DNA from: Anaerohalosphaeraceae bacterium
GTDB taxonomy: Bacteria; Planctomycetota; Phycisphaerae; Sedimentisphaerales; Anaerohalosphaeraceae
NCBI GenBank assembly: GCA_037479115.1
Contig: JBBFLK010000003.1
Span: 108,501-172,500 of the forward strand
Length of the DNA stretch: 64,000 nt
Reading direction: 5' to 3'
Shown here: positions 53,519 to 63,036 of the stretch, one piece after another
How positions within the stretch are numbered: position 1 is the first letter of the stretch
How the letters are laid out: every line of letters begins with the position of its first letter
Made by a program: the position numbers and the translations under genes
Notes under the pieces: model-generated
What the model saw: only the letters and a program-made list of their open reading frames with translations
The model's database searches: none
What the model was told of the DNA's origin: nothing

Positions 53519-54954
53519 CAGAGTTCCATCTCGTCGAATAATTGCATTTGATGGCGTTCCAGGGAAAATTTGTTCACCGGTGTTGTAACGGGGATTCGAT
53601 ACTGACCGCTCCAGCAGGCCGTGCAGTAATGGTCTGCAGGAAGAGAAACGCTGCTCAGCAGTCCTTCGAGGGACAGATACTCCACGCTGTCGGCTTCGAG
53701 AGCACGGCTGATGTCGGACAGGGGGACCTGATTGGCCAGCAGTTCCTCGCGGGTCGGGAAATCCACGCCGTAAAAGCAGGGGAAGCGGACCGGCGGACAG
53801 GCCACCCGCAGGTGGATTTCTTTGGCGCCGGCCTGACGCAGAGAGCGGATCTTGCCTTTGGTGGTTGTGCCGCGGACGACGGAATCGTCAATCACAATGA
53901 CCCGTTTGCCCCGCACGGCTTCTTTGACAACCGTCAGTTTGAGTTTTACTTCCAAATCCCGAAGGGCCTGACTGGGCGAGATAAAGGTGCGTCCGACGTA
54001 GTGGCTGCGGACAAACCCCATATCGAAGGGAATGCCGCTTTCGAGGGAATAGCCGATTGCGGCGGAAGTGCCGGAATCCGGCACGGGAATGACAACATCG
54101 GCGGAAACCGGATGCTCCTGAGCCAGACGGCGCCCGCACCGTTTGCGGACTTCGTGGACGTTTTCTCCGAAGACAATGCTGCTTTGCTTGGCGAAATAGA
54201 CATGCTCGAAAATGCAGTGGGCCGGCGTGACGGTTCCGGGGGTAACAAAGAAACGGCTGTGGACGCCCTCGGCGTCGAGGGTGACGATTTCGCCGGGTTC
54301 AATTTCACGGATGTAATCGGCTTCGATGGCGTCAAAAGCGCAGGTTTCACTGGCTACACAGTAGGCGCCGTTTTTGGTTTTTCCCAGACACAGCGGACGG
54401 ATTCCGTAGGGGTCGCGGGCGGCTTCGATGCGGTCCGGAAAGAGGAACAGAAGCGAAAAAGACCCCTGCAGATGGTTGAGGACATGTCCGAGAGGGTCCG
54501 GTTTGGTGATATGAGACGGTTTGGCCAGCAGATGGACGATAATTTCGGTATCGTTAGAGGATTTGAAAATATGCCCATAGGCCTCATATTCATCCCGAAG
54601 CAGAGAAGCATTAATCAGATTGCCGTTGTGGGCGACAGCCACCTGTCCGCGTGAGTATTCACTCAGGAAGGGCTGGGCATTCATCGGCGTGGTGGAGCCG
54701 CTGGTTGAATAGCGGACATGGCCGATCGCCATTGGGTTGTTCAGCCGTTCGAGGATGCCCCGTCCGGAACGGAAAACCCGGCTGACATGCCCCATTCCTG
54801 TATAACAATGGATACTCTCACCGTTGCTGGAGGCAATGCCCGCGGATTCCTGGCCTCGATGCTGAAGACTGTGTAATCCGAAATACGTTTTCTGAACGGC
54901 TTCGGGATCTCCGAAAATACCGAATATCCCGCATTCTTCTTTTATTTGAGTCAT
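53518..54954 (-). CDS. purF: Amidophosphoribosyltransferase PurF (Fe-S, propeptide type)
   Basis: 478 residues. A 7-residue propeptide precedes the catalytic Cys8 (E-C-G-I-F-G-I). The PRPP loop is V-I-V-I-D-D-S-V-V-R-G-T. Cysteines in A-H-C-I-F-E, R-F-P-C-F-Y-G and D-H-Y-C-T-A-C match the B. subtilis-type [4Fe-4S] enzyme that is oxygen-sensitive. It commits PRPP to purine synthesis. A GAGGT ribosome site precedes the ATG. Confidence 0.95.
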   Translation of the reverse strand: MTQIKEECGIFGIFGDPEAVQKTYFGLHSLQHRGQESAGIASSNGESIHCYTGMGHVSRVFRSGRGILERLNNPMAIGHVRYSTSGSTTPMNAQPFLSEYSRGQVAVAHNGNLINASLLRDEYEAYGHIFKSSNDTEIIVHLLAKPSHITKPDPLGHVLNHLQGSFSLLFLFPDRIEAARDPYGIRPLCLGKTKNGAYCVASETCAFDAIEADYIREIEPGEIVTLDAEGVHSRFFVTPGTVTPAHCIFEHVYFAKQSSIVFGENVHEVRKRCGRRLAQEHPVSADVVIPVPDSGTSAAIGYSLESGIPFDMGFVRSHYVGRTFISPSQALRDLEVKLKLTVVKEAVRGKRVIVIDDSVVRGTTTKGKIRSLRQAGAKEIHLRVACPPVRFPCFYGVDFPTREELLANQVPLSDISRALEADSVEYLSLEGLLSSVSLPADHYCTACWSGQYRIPVTTPVNKFSLERHQMQLFDEMEL

Positions 54955-55068
54955 AGAACCTCAGATTGGCAGATTGGAGTCAGACATCTGCCTACTACCT
55001 TACCGAAGAAAGCGTCCGCCGTCAACGGCAAATTCAGGAATCGGGTCACGGGGAAATCGTAAAATCTA

Positions 55069-55097
55069 TTGAAAATCGAGACAGAATCTGCTAAAAT
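55069..55097 (+). promoter_or_regulatory. Sigma-70-type promoter of the aminotransferase gene
   Basis: TTGAAA (55069-55074), a 17-bp spacer and TAAAAT (55092-55097) predict initiation near 55104, about 34 nt before the ATG at 55138. Confidence 0.7.
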
Positions 55098-55137
55098 AAC
55101 TGTTTCTTTCACTAAAATTAAAAAAAGGATATGCAAT

Positions 55138-56265
55138 ATGGAGTTTCGAGTCCCCCTTTCGCGTCCGGATGTCAATGAATCGGATATACAGGCCGTTGTT
55201 GAGGTTCTGCGAAGTCCCTATTTGTCGCTGGGGCCGAAGGTGCGGGAGTTTGAGGAGTGTTTTGAACGGTATGTAGGCCGGCGCCATGCGGTGGCGGTCA
55301 ACAGCGGCACCAGCGGGTTGTTTTTATGTATGAAGGCGATGGGCCTGGGGCCGGGCGATGAGGTGATTACGACACCATTTACGTTTATTGCCACCGTGAC
55401 CACGATTCTGATGACCGGTGCGACGCCGGTGTTTGCCGATATTGACCCGGTCACGCTGAATCTGGATGTAAAGGAGGTTGAAAAGAAAATAACCCCTCGA
55501 ACAAAAGCCATTGTTCCGGTGGAGGTATTCGGCAATCCGGCGGGGATGGATAAGATTTGCGAGTTGGCAAAAGCCCACAGGCTGGAGGTGGTGGAGGATT
55601 GCTGCGAGGCCCTCGGGTCGGAATTGAACGGACGAAAAGCAGGTACCTTCGGACGGGTGGGGGTCTTTGCGTTTTATCCCAATAAGCAGATGACGACCGG
55701 CGAAGGAGGAATGATTGTGACGGATGATGAGGAAATCGCCCGCTTGTGCATTTCGCTTCGCAATCAGGGGCGGGGAAGCGGGGGGGGCTGGCTGGCCCAT
55801 GAGCGGCTCGGCTACAATTACCGCCTCAGCGATATTAACTGTGCCCTGGGTGTTTCTCAGGTCAGGCGGATCGAAGAGTTTGTGCGCAAGCGTCAGCAGG
55901 TAGCCCAGATGTATCTGGAGCGGCTGGCGAATGAAAAACGCATTGTTCTCCCGCAGGTTCCCGGCGGGGCGAGGATGAGCTGGTTTGTGTTTGTGATTCG
56001 TCTGGCGGATGTCTACCGACCCGAGCAGCGCAACGAAGTGCTCAACCGGCTAATGGAACGGGGGATTCAGGTGAGCAACTATTTTCCGCCGGTGTATCTG
56101 CAGCCGTTTCTCGCCAAAGCCCTCGGACACAAGAGCGGGGATTTCCCCGTAACGGACCATATCAGCGCCCGCACCATCGCACTGCCGTTTCATAACAATC
56201 TGAGCCGCGGAGAGGTCGAGCTGGTCTGTTCAGAGCTGCAGGATATTCTGGATCATCTGAATTGA
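55138..56265 (+). CDS. DegT/DnrJ/EryC1 family sugar aminotransferase
   Basis: 375 residues from an ATG with AAAGGA upstream; an ATG 23 codons earlier coincides with the promoter -10/-35 area and is rejected. Motifs: N-S-G-T-S-G-L-F-L near 60, the PLP-anchoring Lys183 in Y-P-N-K-Q-M-T-T-G-E-G-G, and the family R-N-Q-G-R-G and G-Y-N-Y-R-L-S-D-I. It places an amino group on a nucleotide-activated keto sugar for surface polysaccharide or lipopolysaccharide. The substrate sugar is not readable and no sugar-nucleotide genes are adjacent. Confidence 0.9.
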   Translation: MEFRVPLSRPDVNESDIQAVVEVLRSPYLSLGPKVREFEECFERYVGRRHAVAVNSGTSGLFLCMKAMGLGPGDEVITTPFTFIATVTTILMTGATPVFADIDPVTLNLDVKEVEKKITPRTKAIVPVEVFGNPAGMDKICELAKAHRLEVVEDCCEALGSELNGRKAGTFGRVGVFAFYPNKQMTTGEGGMIVTDDEEIARLCISLRNQGRGSGGGWLAHERLGYNYRLSDINCALGVSQVRRIEEFVRKRQQVAQMYLERLANEKRIVLPQVPGGARMSWFVFVIRLADVYRPEQRNEVLNRLMERGIQVSNYFPPVYLQPFLAKALGHKSGDFPVTDHISARTIALPFHNNLSRGEVELVCSELQDILDHLN

Positions 56266-56493
56266 CCGGCGGCGTCGTTGGTTGGAGAGAATCGGCGTTT
56301 CTGCGTCGGTTCAGCAGGGCCATGCCTTTTGTAAACCATTGCTGTTTCGCTGGTTACGGCAATTCAAAATTTTCCTTTTCCCCGGGTTCATTGGTTGACC
56401 GGCCTGCGGATATTTCGTAGGTTTTAATAGACGAGGCCGACTTGGTAAGGCAAATGCAAAACCAAAAAACGATGTTTTCCGCGGGAGAAAACG

Positions 56494-56772
56494 ATGGGTC
56501 GATTGCTGTTTCTCATGATGGTGTTTGGGGCAGGATTTGCGGCGGCCCTGTATTTGGTGGCTCCTGTCGAGGACGGCCGGACGAAGAATGAACAGACGAT
56601 GACGGAACGACTGGCGGAAAGACAGCAGATGCGGGAGGATTTACTGGCTTTGTCGTGCAAAATACGTCTGGGGATGGACCAACTGATTAGTTTCGCCGAG
56701 GAAAAGTCTGTTCAGCTGGCGGATTATCTTCGCCGGGAAGCGGCCAAACGGCAGGCCGAAAGCGGAAGCTGA
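56494..56772 (+). CDS. Small membrane-anchored protein of unknown function
   Basis: 92 residues after a GGGAG ribosome site. One N-terminal membrane helix (about 3-24), then a charged, probably coiled-coil helix to the end (E-R-L-A-E-R-Q-Q-M-R-E-D). It is terminated by its own strong hairpin. I do not recognise a family. Confidence 0.6.
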   Translation: MGRLLFLMMVFGAGFAAALYLVAPVEDGRTKNEQTMTERLAERQQMREDLLALSCKIRLGMDQLISFAEEKSVQLADYLRREAAKRQAESGS

Positions 56773-56863
56773 AAAACTGCCGAAAAACCGAAACAGTCTA
56801 TATGCCTGTTTTCGGTATCGTCTGTGTGCCTTGTATGCTGTGCCTGAATGCGAGGCCGAGTCC

Positions 56864-56906
56864 CGATTCGGCGGTTTCCATGCACGGAGACCGCCGAATC
56901 GTTTTT
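56864..56906 (+). terminator. Strong intrinsic terminator
   Basis: A 16-bp stem (56864-56879 with 56886-56901, one G-U pair), 6-nt loop and five T. It ends the small membrane protein unit before the convergent aspartate kinase. Confidence 0.9.
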
Positions 56907-56911
56907 GGGGT

Positions 56912-58147
56912 TTACAGAGTCCGCTGATTGGAGGGGCGATCAAGCTGGAAAGCATCGCAGACTGCAATCAGGGCCTTATCGCCGTCGGCCAAGTTGACCA
57001 GACAGCTGATTCGGATTTCGCTGGTTGTGATGGAATCAATGTTGATTTTTGCATCGGCCAGGGCCTGGAACATTCGATCGGCTACGCCGTAATGAGACCG
57101 CATCCCAACTCCGACAATCGAAACTTCCGCCACGTCCTCCCGAACAAATACGTTCTGGCAATGGACAGATTCGCGGATTTCCTCGATGGCCTGCCGAGCG
57201 GCATCCAGGTCGGACTTGTTGACCGTAAAGAGGATGTTGGCTTTTTCCGGGCTGACTTCGGTCTGAATGATGTCATTGACGCTGACGCGTGCCTTGGCCA
57301 GATGGGAGAAGATTTTTGCGGCGTTGCCGGGTTTGTTGTCCACTCCGATCAGGCTGATTTTGGCCAAATCTTTCTGAATGGTTGCACCAGAAACCAATAT
57401 ACCTTCCATTTTCGGGACCTCATGAGTGATTAGTGTTCCGGGATTGTTGTTCAGGCTGCTTCGGACATGAATGGTGACATTGTATTTTTTGCCGAATTCG
57501 ATGGACCGGCTGTGCATGACGCCGGCGCCCAAACTGGCCAGTTCGAGCATTTCATCGTAGCTGATTTGTTCCATCTTGACGGCTTTGGGATAGATTCGGG
57601 GGTCGGTGGTGTAAATTCCATCGACGTCGGTATAAATTTCGCAAAAACTGGCACCGAGGGCGGCGGCCAGGGCGACGGCACTGGTATCGGAGCCGCCGCG
57701 TCCGAGGGTGGTGATATTGCCTTCCGCATCGACACCCTGGAAGCCCGCAACGACCACGATATACCCTTCATCCAGTTTTTTGCGGATTTTTTCCGTCCCG
57801 ATGCTTTGGATGCGAGCCTTTGTGTGGGTGTCATCGGTGAGCATGCTGATTTGCGAACCGGTGAAACTGATGGCTTTTTGCCCCATTGCATAGCAGGCCA
57901 TAGCAAAAAGTGAAACCGTCTGCTGTTCGCCGGTGCTCAGCAGCATGTCCATCTCCCGCTTAGGCGGATTGGGGTTGATTTCCATCGCATCGGCAATCAG
58001 CTCATCGGTCTGCTTTCCGCGGGCGGAGGCCACGACAACAACCTGATAGCCTTTTTGATGTGCTTCGATGGCTCGTTTCGCGGCTCGGCGGATTTTCTCG
58101 GCATTCGCAACAGAGGTTCCGCCGAATTTCTGAACCAGAATGGACAT
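56912..58147 (-). CDS. lysC: Aspartate kinase
   Basis: 411 residues from the ATG that starts the classical V-Q-K-F-G-G-T-S-V-A N-terminus, with AAGGAA upstream; an ATG 27 codons earlier is rejected. The kinase domain ends near 250 (S-D-T-S-A-V-A, T-D-V-D-G-I-Y-T-T-D-P). Two ACT domains (about 265-405) provide allosteric control (lysine/threonine; not readable which). It phosphorylates aspartate, first step toward Lys, Met, Thr and diaminopimelate. Monofunctional type. Confidence 0.95.
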   Translation of the reverse strand: MSILVQKFGGTSVANAEKIRRAAKRAIEAHQKGYQVVVVASARGKQTDELIADAMEINPNPPKREMDMLLSTGEQQTVSLFAMACYAMGQKAISFTGSQISMLTDDTHTKARIQSIGTEKIRKKLDEGYIVVVAGFQGVDAEGNITTLGRGGSDTSAVALAAALGASFCEIYTDVDGIYTTDPRIYPKAVKMEQISYDEMLELASLGAGVMHSRSIEFGKKYNVTIHVRSSLNNNPGTLITHEVPKMEGILVSGATIQKDLAKISLIGVDNKPGNAAKIFSHLAKARVSVNDIIQTEVSPEKANILFTVNKSDLDAARQAIEEIRESVHCQNVFVREDVAEVSIVGVGMRSHYGVADRMFQALADAKINIDSITTSEIRISCLVNLADGDKALIAVCDAFQLDRPSNQRTL

Positions 58148-58307
58148 ACAGGTTTTCCTTAAAACATTTCCTCTAAATGTCTCGAACAATTGGGGGATTA
58201 CTATAGGCATCTGTGGGACAAAAGTCAATACTTTTCGGTTTGCTTTTGCCGCCGAGAAAAATTAAGATTTTGCTTCCGTTGCCGGGGACCTTGTATCGAA
58301 AAGACCG

Positions 58308-59420
58308 ATGGAAACAGAGCTTATCAAATTGGGAAAACCGCTGAATAAGGAAGCGGTTCGAAAAGTGGTTCGTGCCCTTGAGCAGGGGGCCATTGCGGCG
58401 CTTCCGACCGAAACGGGGTACGGCTTAGCGGCGCGGGCCCTGCCGGACACGTTGGCCGGATTGGATGACCTGAAAGAAGGTGCGCCGGCACCGCATACGG
58501 TGCTTCTGGGAAAAAAGGAGGACATTTCCAAATATGTTCCCAAGGTTCTGCGGCCGGTGATGAAGCTTATCCGAAACTGCTGGCCGGGTCCCCTTCTTTT
58601 AGTGTTTGAAATGGACCAGGAAGGTCTTCAAAAAATGAGAAGCGTCTTTCCGGAAGAAATTTGCCGCTGCTTATACGAGGACGGCAGGATTTGTTTGTAT
58701 TGTCCGGAATCAGAGGAAACAAGAGAAATATCGTCTTCTACAGTTTTGCCTGTGCTGATGAGTTCCTTGAATTCGGAAAAGTTTAATCCATATGCTCCTG
58801 CGGATGTTTACGAATATTTCAAGGGCAAAATTGATTTGGTTGTAGATTTGGATGAATGCAGCATCCGAAACAAAAAGACATTTTCGGTTGTGAAATATGG
58901 AGCAAGCGGCTTAGAGATTATTGAAGAGGGTTCTTTTTCGTCTGAAATGCTTCGTAAAAACAGCTTAATTAAGATATTGTTTGTCTGCAGTGGAAATACC
59001 TGTCGAAGTCCGATGGCTGAAGCCATTTGTAAAAAGATTCTTTCGGATAAATTAGGTTGTTCTATTGACTCTCTTGAACGGTTTGGTTATAAGGTTGAAT
59101 CGGCCGGTGTCTTTGCAGCTGACGGTCTTCGAGCAAGCAAAGAATCAGATATTATATGTCGCGAATACGGCGTTTCCTTAAATGAACATAAAAGCCGGTT
59201 TCTGACAAAACAGGCGCTTCAGGAAAGCGACCTTGTTTTTGTTATGACGGAATGCCATTTGTCTGATATCGAGCGAATGAGGCCGTCTGATTTTCAGGCA
59301 TATCTATTGGATAAAAAGGCGGAAATTCCGGATCCGGCAGGACAGGATATAGACGTTTACAGAAGGTGTGCCAGACAAATAGAAAGGGCTCTTCGAGAAA
59401 GGATTGAAGAAATTTTATGA
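58308..59420 (+). CDS. Fusion of a TsaC/YrdC/Sua5-like domain with a low-molecular-weight protein-tyrosine phosphatase
   Basis: 370 residues. Residues about 12-205 follow the YrdC fold: P-T-E-T-G-Y-G-L-A (33-41) and C-W-P-G-P-L-L-L-V (91-99). The family's K-x-R motif is replaced near 56 by K-E-G-A-P. Residues 221-370 are a low-molecular-weight phosphatase with the C-x5-R loop C227-S-G-N-T-C-R233-S-P and the late I-P-D-P aspartate. In Bacillus the separate genes ywlC, ywlE and ywlF (rpiB) lie in this order; here the first two are joined and rpiB overlaps by 4 nt. The TsaC half may be non-canonical for tRNA threonylcarbamoylation. Confidence 0.85.
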   Translation: METELIKLGKPLNKEAVRKVVRALEQGAIAALPTETGYGLAARALPDTLAGLDDLKEGAPAPHTVLLGKKEDISKYVPKVLRPVMKLIRNCWPGPLLLVFEMDQEGLQKMRSVFPEEICRCLYEDGRICLYCPESEETREISSSTVLPVLMSSLNSEKFNPYAPADVYEYFKGKIDLVVDLDECSIRNKKTFSVVKYGASGLEIIEEGSFSSEMLRKNSLIKILFVCSGNTCRSPMAEAICKKILSDKLGCSIDSLERFGYKVESAGVFAADGLRASKESDIICREYGVSLNEHKSRFLTKQALQESDLVFVMTECHLSDIERMRPSDFQAYLLDKKAEIPDPAGQDIDVYRRCARQIERALRERIEEIL

Positions 59421-59881
59421 TTGTTGCTGTTTCTAATGACCACCGCGGCGTGCGCTCCGGCGAGCAGATTCGAGCGATTGTGACTCAACTGGGGCATCAA
59501 TGTCTGGATTTAACCCACAAGGATGACCAGGCGGTCGATTATCCGGATTACGCCTATGAAGCGGCGATGGCCGTGGCTTCCGGAAAGGCCGACCGTGCTA
59601 TCCTGGTTTGCGGGACCGGTATCGGAATGTGCATTGCCGCCAACAAAGTCAAGGGGATTCGGGCGGCTCTGTGCTATGATGAACTGGCGGCGAAGGTTTC
59701 TCGTCAGCATAACGATGCAAACGTTCTGTGTCTGTCCGGCGATTTGCTTGGGCCGACGATGCTCCGGAAAATGGTTGAAGTGTGGCTGACGACGGATTTT
59801 GAAGGGGGCCGTCACCAGCGGCGGGTCCGGAAGATTCAGGCCATCGAAGAGGGCAAAGACCCGCGAGAAATCAATGGGTAG
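59417..59881 (+). CDS. rpiB: Ribose-5-phosphate isomerase B
   Basis: 154 residues. Start V-A-V-S-N-D-H-R-G, catalytic Cys loop V-C-G-T-G-I-G-M-C and the closing H-Q-R-R-V-R-K-I motif are all RpiB. It interconverts ribose- and ribulose-5-phosphate. It overlaps the upstream fusion gene by 4 nt (ATGA), so the two are co-translated. Confidence 0.94.
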   Translation: MIVAVSNDHRGVRSGEQIRAIVTQLGHQCLDLTHKDDQAVDYPDYAYEAAMAVASGKADRAILVCGTGIGMCIAANKVKGIRAALCYDELAAKVSRQHNDANVLCLSGDLLGPTMLRKMVEVWLTTDFEGGRHQRRVRKIQAIEEGKDPREING

Positions 59882-59903
59882 ATTTTTTGGAAATCGGAAT
59901 GCG

Positions 59904-59931
59904 AAGGCCGGACTTGGTTCGGCCTTTTTTA
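59904..59931 (+). terminator. Intrinsic terminator after rpiB
   Basis: AAGGCCGGAC (59904-59913) pairs with 59917-59926, then six T. It faces the TonB receptor gene, which converges. Confidence 0.85.
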
Positions 59932-59938
59932 TTGGATT

Positions 59939-62017
59939 TCAGAAGGACAGCTGCAGACGCGTAAAGAAAGTACGACCCGGGGTTTCGTAAGCCGTAAAAT
60001 AACTGATGTCGTGAACCGGCGGGACGGTTTGATTGAAAAGGTCTGTCACCCCCAGCATCCATTCCCCCTTGCCCTGAGCGATTTGGCGGGTGAAGGTGAT
60101 GTCAAGACGGTTTTTTACCTCGATATCGTCCGGCGGGCTTCCGGTAGGGGTTATCGGAATCAGATTGTTATACACATAGTTGAGATTCATGGCCCATTTC
60201 TCATCGAGTTTCCAGCGGACACGCAAACCTGTTTTATGCTCGGAGGGGAAGAAAGCGCGGATATTCTGTTCGCTGAAGTCTGTTCTTAAATGATTGAAGC
60301 TGTAAAAGGCGGCGGCTGTGAAAACGCTGTGTCTAAAGGTGATTTCGCAATCTGTTCCCCATGCGTCGGCTCCGTCGATATTGAAAAAAGTGCTGTTCTG
60401 GACAGGTCCGATTTCGCTGACGATTTCACTGCCGATGAGGTCTTCCATTCGCTGATAATAAACATCTGTGCGGAGGAAGAGGTGTTCGGTCAGCTGTCCG
60501 CTGTATCCGGCTTCAATGGACGAGACGGATTCGTTTTTGAGTTTTTCGGGGATTGGAATGATATTCACTAATCCCATCAGTCCGTTCAGTGTGGTTTCAC
60601 GCAGCATGATGGTGGGGGCCCGGAAAGCCCTGGCGAAACCGGCCCGCAGAATGTGGCTGCGGGCCTCATCGAGGGCGTATAAGGAAGACAGACGAACCGA
60701 TGCATCAGTTCCGCTTTCGCTGTAGCGGTCGATTCGGCCCTGTGCCTCGAGGGTCAGCCGGTCGGTCAGTTTGACCTGGTCCATCAGAAAAAAGCCCGTC
60801 CAGTACTCTTCATATCTTTTTTGGCTGAAAAGGATTTCTCCGAAAACGGTTTGATTTCGGTTTCTGATGCGCGTCCATCGAGCGCTGCCGCCCATCGTGA
60901 TGGTATGTTTTTCATTGGGAGTCAGGGTTAGCTGGCCTTCAAAGTCGTTCTCAAAGTAGTCATATCGGTCTATCACAAAAGGGGTCTCAAAGGCGGCGTA
61001 ATTTCCATACCATTGCAGGTGTCCGCTGATGTCCTCATCGATGCCGAAGTCGGTGCGGGAAAACAAACGGAGCATTTCAATGTGAACATCTTCTTGCGGA
61101 AAACGGCCGCACATTTCCCGGTCGCCTGTTTCGTTGGCGGAAGCAGCAGCCCCGAAGGTCCATTTTGTCGAAGGGTCTGTCTGATACGAAATGACGGAAT
61201 CCGTCTTCCAGATGCGCAGAAAATCGCGTGCGGGGTACGTTTGTACCGGAATCAGCGGGGCCATATCCGGATAGCCGAGCTGGTACTTGCCGGCGCCGGC
61301 TGCATCGGAATCTTGGATGGTTTCGAATCCGGCGGAGATTTTCCATGCCCATTTGTCTTGCGTGTTTGCCCATCGCAGGTGCGTAAAACTGTCTCCGTGT
61401 TGACTGACGGTTGTACTCAGAAGATTCCGTGTCCGGTCGGGTTTTTTGGTGATGATGTTGATGACCCCGTTGAAGGCGTTGGCTCCCCAAACGGCTCCGG
61501 CCGGTCCCCGCGTGATTTCAATCTGTTCAATGTCTTCGAGGAAAATCGGCAGGTTCAGCCAGTTTGGAGCCCCGAAAACAGGATTCATTATGCTCCGGCC
61601 GTCCAGCAGGACGAGGGTTCGGTCGGAAAATTCGCTGTGCATGCCGTGCACGCCGACAATCCAGCGTGTGCGGTCCAGTTTTGCGACGTCCATGCCGGTA
61701 TAAAACTGCAGGATTTCCGGAATATTTGTCAAGCCGGAGGCGTGAATTTCTTCTGCGGTGATAACTGTAACCGGGACCGGGCTTTCCGTTAATTTCTGTT
61801 CGGTCCGGGAAGAGGAAACCACCAGAGAGACATTCATCAGCTCTTCCAGGGACATATCAAAGAGGTTTTTCTCAGCGAACAACTCGGCCTGAAAGACCTG
61901 GGGGCCGAAGGGGCAGAAGACGATTCCCGCAAGAAGCAAAGCGAGCGGTGCAGATTGATGCCGCCTATGCGGGTCTGTTTGTTTTCCGTCCTGATGAATA
62001 TAAAAAAAACGTTTCAT
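59939..62017 (-). CDS. TonB-dependent outer-membrane receptor
   Basis: 692 residues. A long charged n-region precedes the signal helix (about 25-48). The TonB-box/plug region begins near 55-70 (L-F-D-M-S-L-E-E-L, then the plug V-P-V-T-V-I-T-A-E-E-I). A 22-strand barrel follows and ends in a terminal Phe (R-L-Q-L-S-F). It imports a scarce large ligand. The ligand (siderophore, B12, glycan) is not readable; no B12 riboswitch lies in the 173 nt upstream. It stands alone, without TonB/ExbBD or a binding protein nearby. Confidence 0.9.
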   Translation of the reverse strand: MKRFFYIHQDGKQTDPHRRHQSAPLALLLAGIVFCPFGPQVFQAELFAEKNLFDMSLEELMNVSLVVSSSRTEQKLTESPVPVTVITAEEIHASGLTNIPEILQFYTGMDVAKLDRTRWIVGVHGMHSEFSDRTLVLLDGRSIMNPVFGAPNWLNLPIFLEDIEQIEITRGPAGAVWGANAFNGVINIITKKPDRTRNLLSTTVSQHGDSFTHLRWANTQDKWAWKISAGFETIQDSDAAGAGKYQLGYPDMAPLIPVQTYPARDFLRIWKTDSVISYQTDPSTKWTFGAAASANETGDREMCGRFPQEDVHIEMLRLFSRTDFGIDEDISGHLQWYGNYAAFETPFVIDRYDYFENDFEGQLTLTPNEKHTITMGGSARWTRIRNRNQTVFGEILFSQKRYEEYWTGFFLMDQVKLTDRLTLEAQGRIDRYSESGTDASVRLSSLYALDEARSHILRAGFARAFRAPTIMLRETTLNGLMGLVNIIPIPEKLKNESVSSIEAGYSGQLTEHLFLRTDVYYQRMEDLIGSEIVSEIGPVQNSTFFNIDGADAWGTDCEITFRHSVFTAAAFYSFNHLRTDFSEQNIRAFFPSEHKTGLRVRWKLDEKWAMNLNYVYNNLIPITPTGSPPDDIEVKNRLDITFTRQIAQGKGEWMLGVTDLFNQTVPPVHDISYFTAYETPGRTFFTRLQLSF

Positions 62018-62190
62018 GAAACCTGAAAAACAGTTTTGCGATTTTCTGAAGGATTCCGCCGGCTCAATAGGTATTTTTTCTTCGGCAAATACGGAGATAT
62101 ACTTAATTTGGGGCCGCGGAATGGGGGGCAGAGGGGCTTTGAATCGCTTTAAATAAAATGTCCGATAATTTCGGAAGAAGAAAAGACGGT

Positions 62191-63015
62191 TCAGAGACGC
62201 TCTGAGGGCTTGAGCATTTCGTTCAGAGAGCCGGAGCGGAAGCCCTGCAGGTCGAGGGTGATATATTGAAAGCCGAGGGATTTGAGTGTTTCGACAATTT
62301 TATTTCGACAGGATTCCTCTGTGAGTTTTTGGATTTGATTGGAAGGGACCTCGATTCGAGCCAGAATGCCGTGATGTCGGACACGAAGCTCAGAAAGCCC
62401 CAATGAGCGGAGGAAGTCTTCCGCCTGTTCGACCTGATGCAGTTTTTCTTCGGTGATTTCAATCCCGTAGGCAATGCGCGAAGCCAGACAGGGCGAGGCA
62501 GGCAGGTCTGCGGTCGGCAGATTCATCTGCCGGCTGAGGAATCGGATATCTTCTTTGGTTAATTGTGCCTCCATCAGGGGAGTCAGAATATTCAGAGCGG
62601 CAACGGCCCGCGAGCCCGGCCTGTAATCGTTTTGGTCATCCCAATTGCTGCCGCAGGCCAGAAGGGAAAATCCTTCCTGTTCGGCGCGGCGGCGAATCGT
62701 CAGCATTTGATGGCTTTTGCAGTGAAAGCAGCGGTCTTGTCTGTTGGCGGTGTAGTTGGGGTCGTTCAATTCGGTCAAGAGGATTTCCAGCAGACGGATT
62801 TGGAGTTGTTCTGCAATCCGCCGGGCTTGTTTCAATTGCGATTGCGGAAGAGAAGGGCTGATGCCGATGCAGGCCAGGACATTTTGCGGGCCGAGCGTTT
62901 GTGCGGCGGCGGCCAGAAGGAAGGTGCTGTCCACGCCGCCGGAAAAGGCGACGGCAAGCTTCTGCAGGGCTCGCAGCCTTATTTGAAGGTGTTGATATTT
63001 TTCGTTCGGCGTCAT
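62191..63015 (-). CDS. larE: ATP-dependent sacrificial sulfur transferase LarE
   Basis: 274 residues from an ATG with AGAAAGG 9 nt upstream; an ATG 17 codons earlier lies within the promoter. PP-loop S-G-G-V-D-S (25-30). The putative sacrificial Cys175 in S-P-C-L-A-S-R-I matches L. plantarum Cys176. R-C-F-H-C-K is also conserved. LarE donates sulfur to the nickel-pincer cofactor of lactate racemase and relatives. larA, larB and larC are not in the window. Confidence 0.9.
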   Translation of the reverse strand: MTPNEKYQHLQIRLRALQKLAVAFSGGVDSTFLLAAAAQTLGPQNVLACIGISPSLPQSQLKQARRIAEQLQIRLLEILLTELNDPNYTANRQDRCFHCKSHQMLTIRRRAEQEGFSLLACGSNWDDQNDYRPGSRAVAALNILTPLMEAQLTKEDIRFLSRQMNLPTADLPASPCLASRIAYGIEITEEKLHQVEQAEDFLRSLGLSELRVRHHGILARIEVPSNQIQKLTEESCRNKIVETLKSLGFQYITLDLQGFRSGSLNEMLKPSERL

Positions 63016-63036
63016 TGCGAAGAACCTTTCTGAAAA

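Noticed and set aside
59939..62190. Calling the TonB receptor BtuB
   Set aside because: No cobalamin riboswitch or btu gene adjoins it and barrel sequences do not reveal the ligand.
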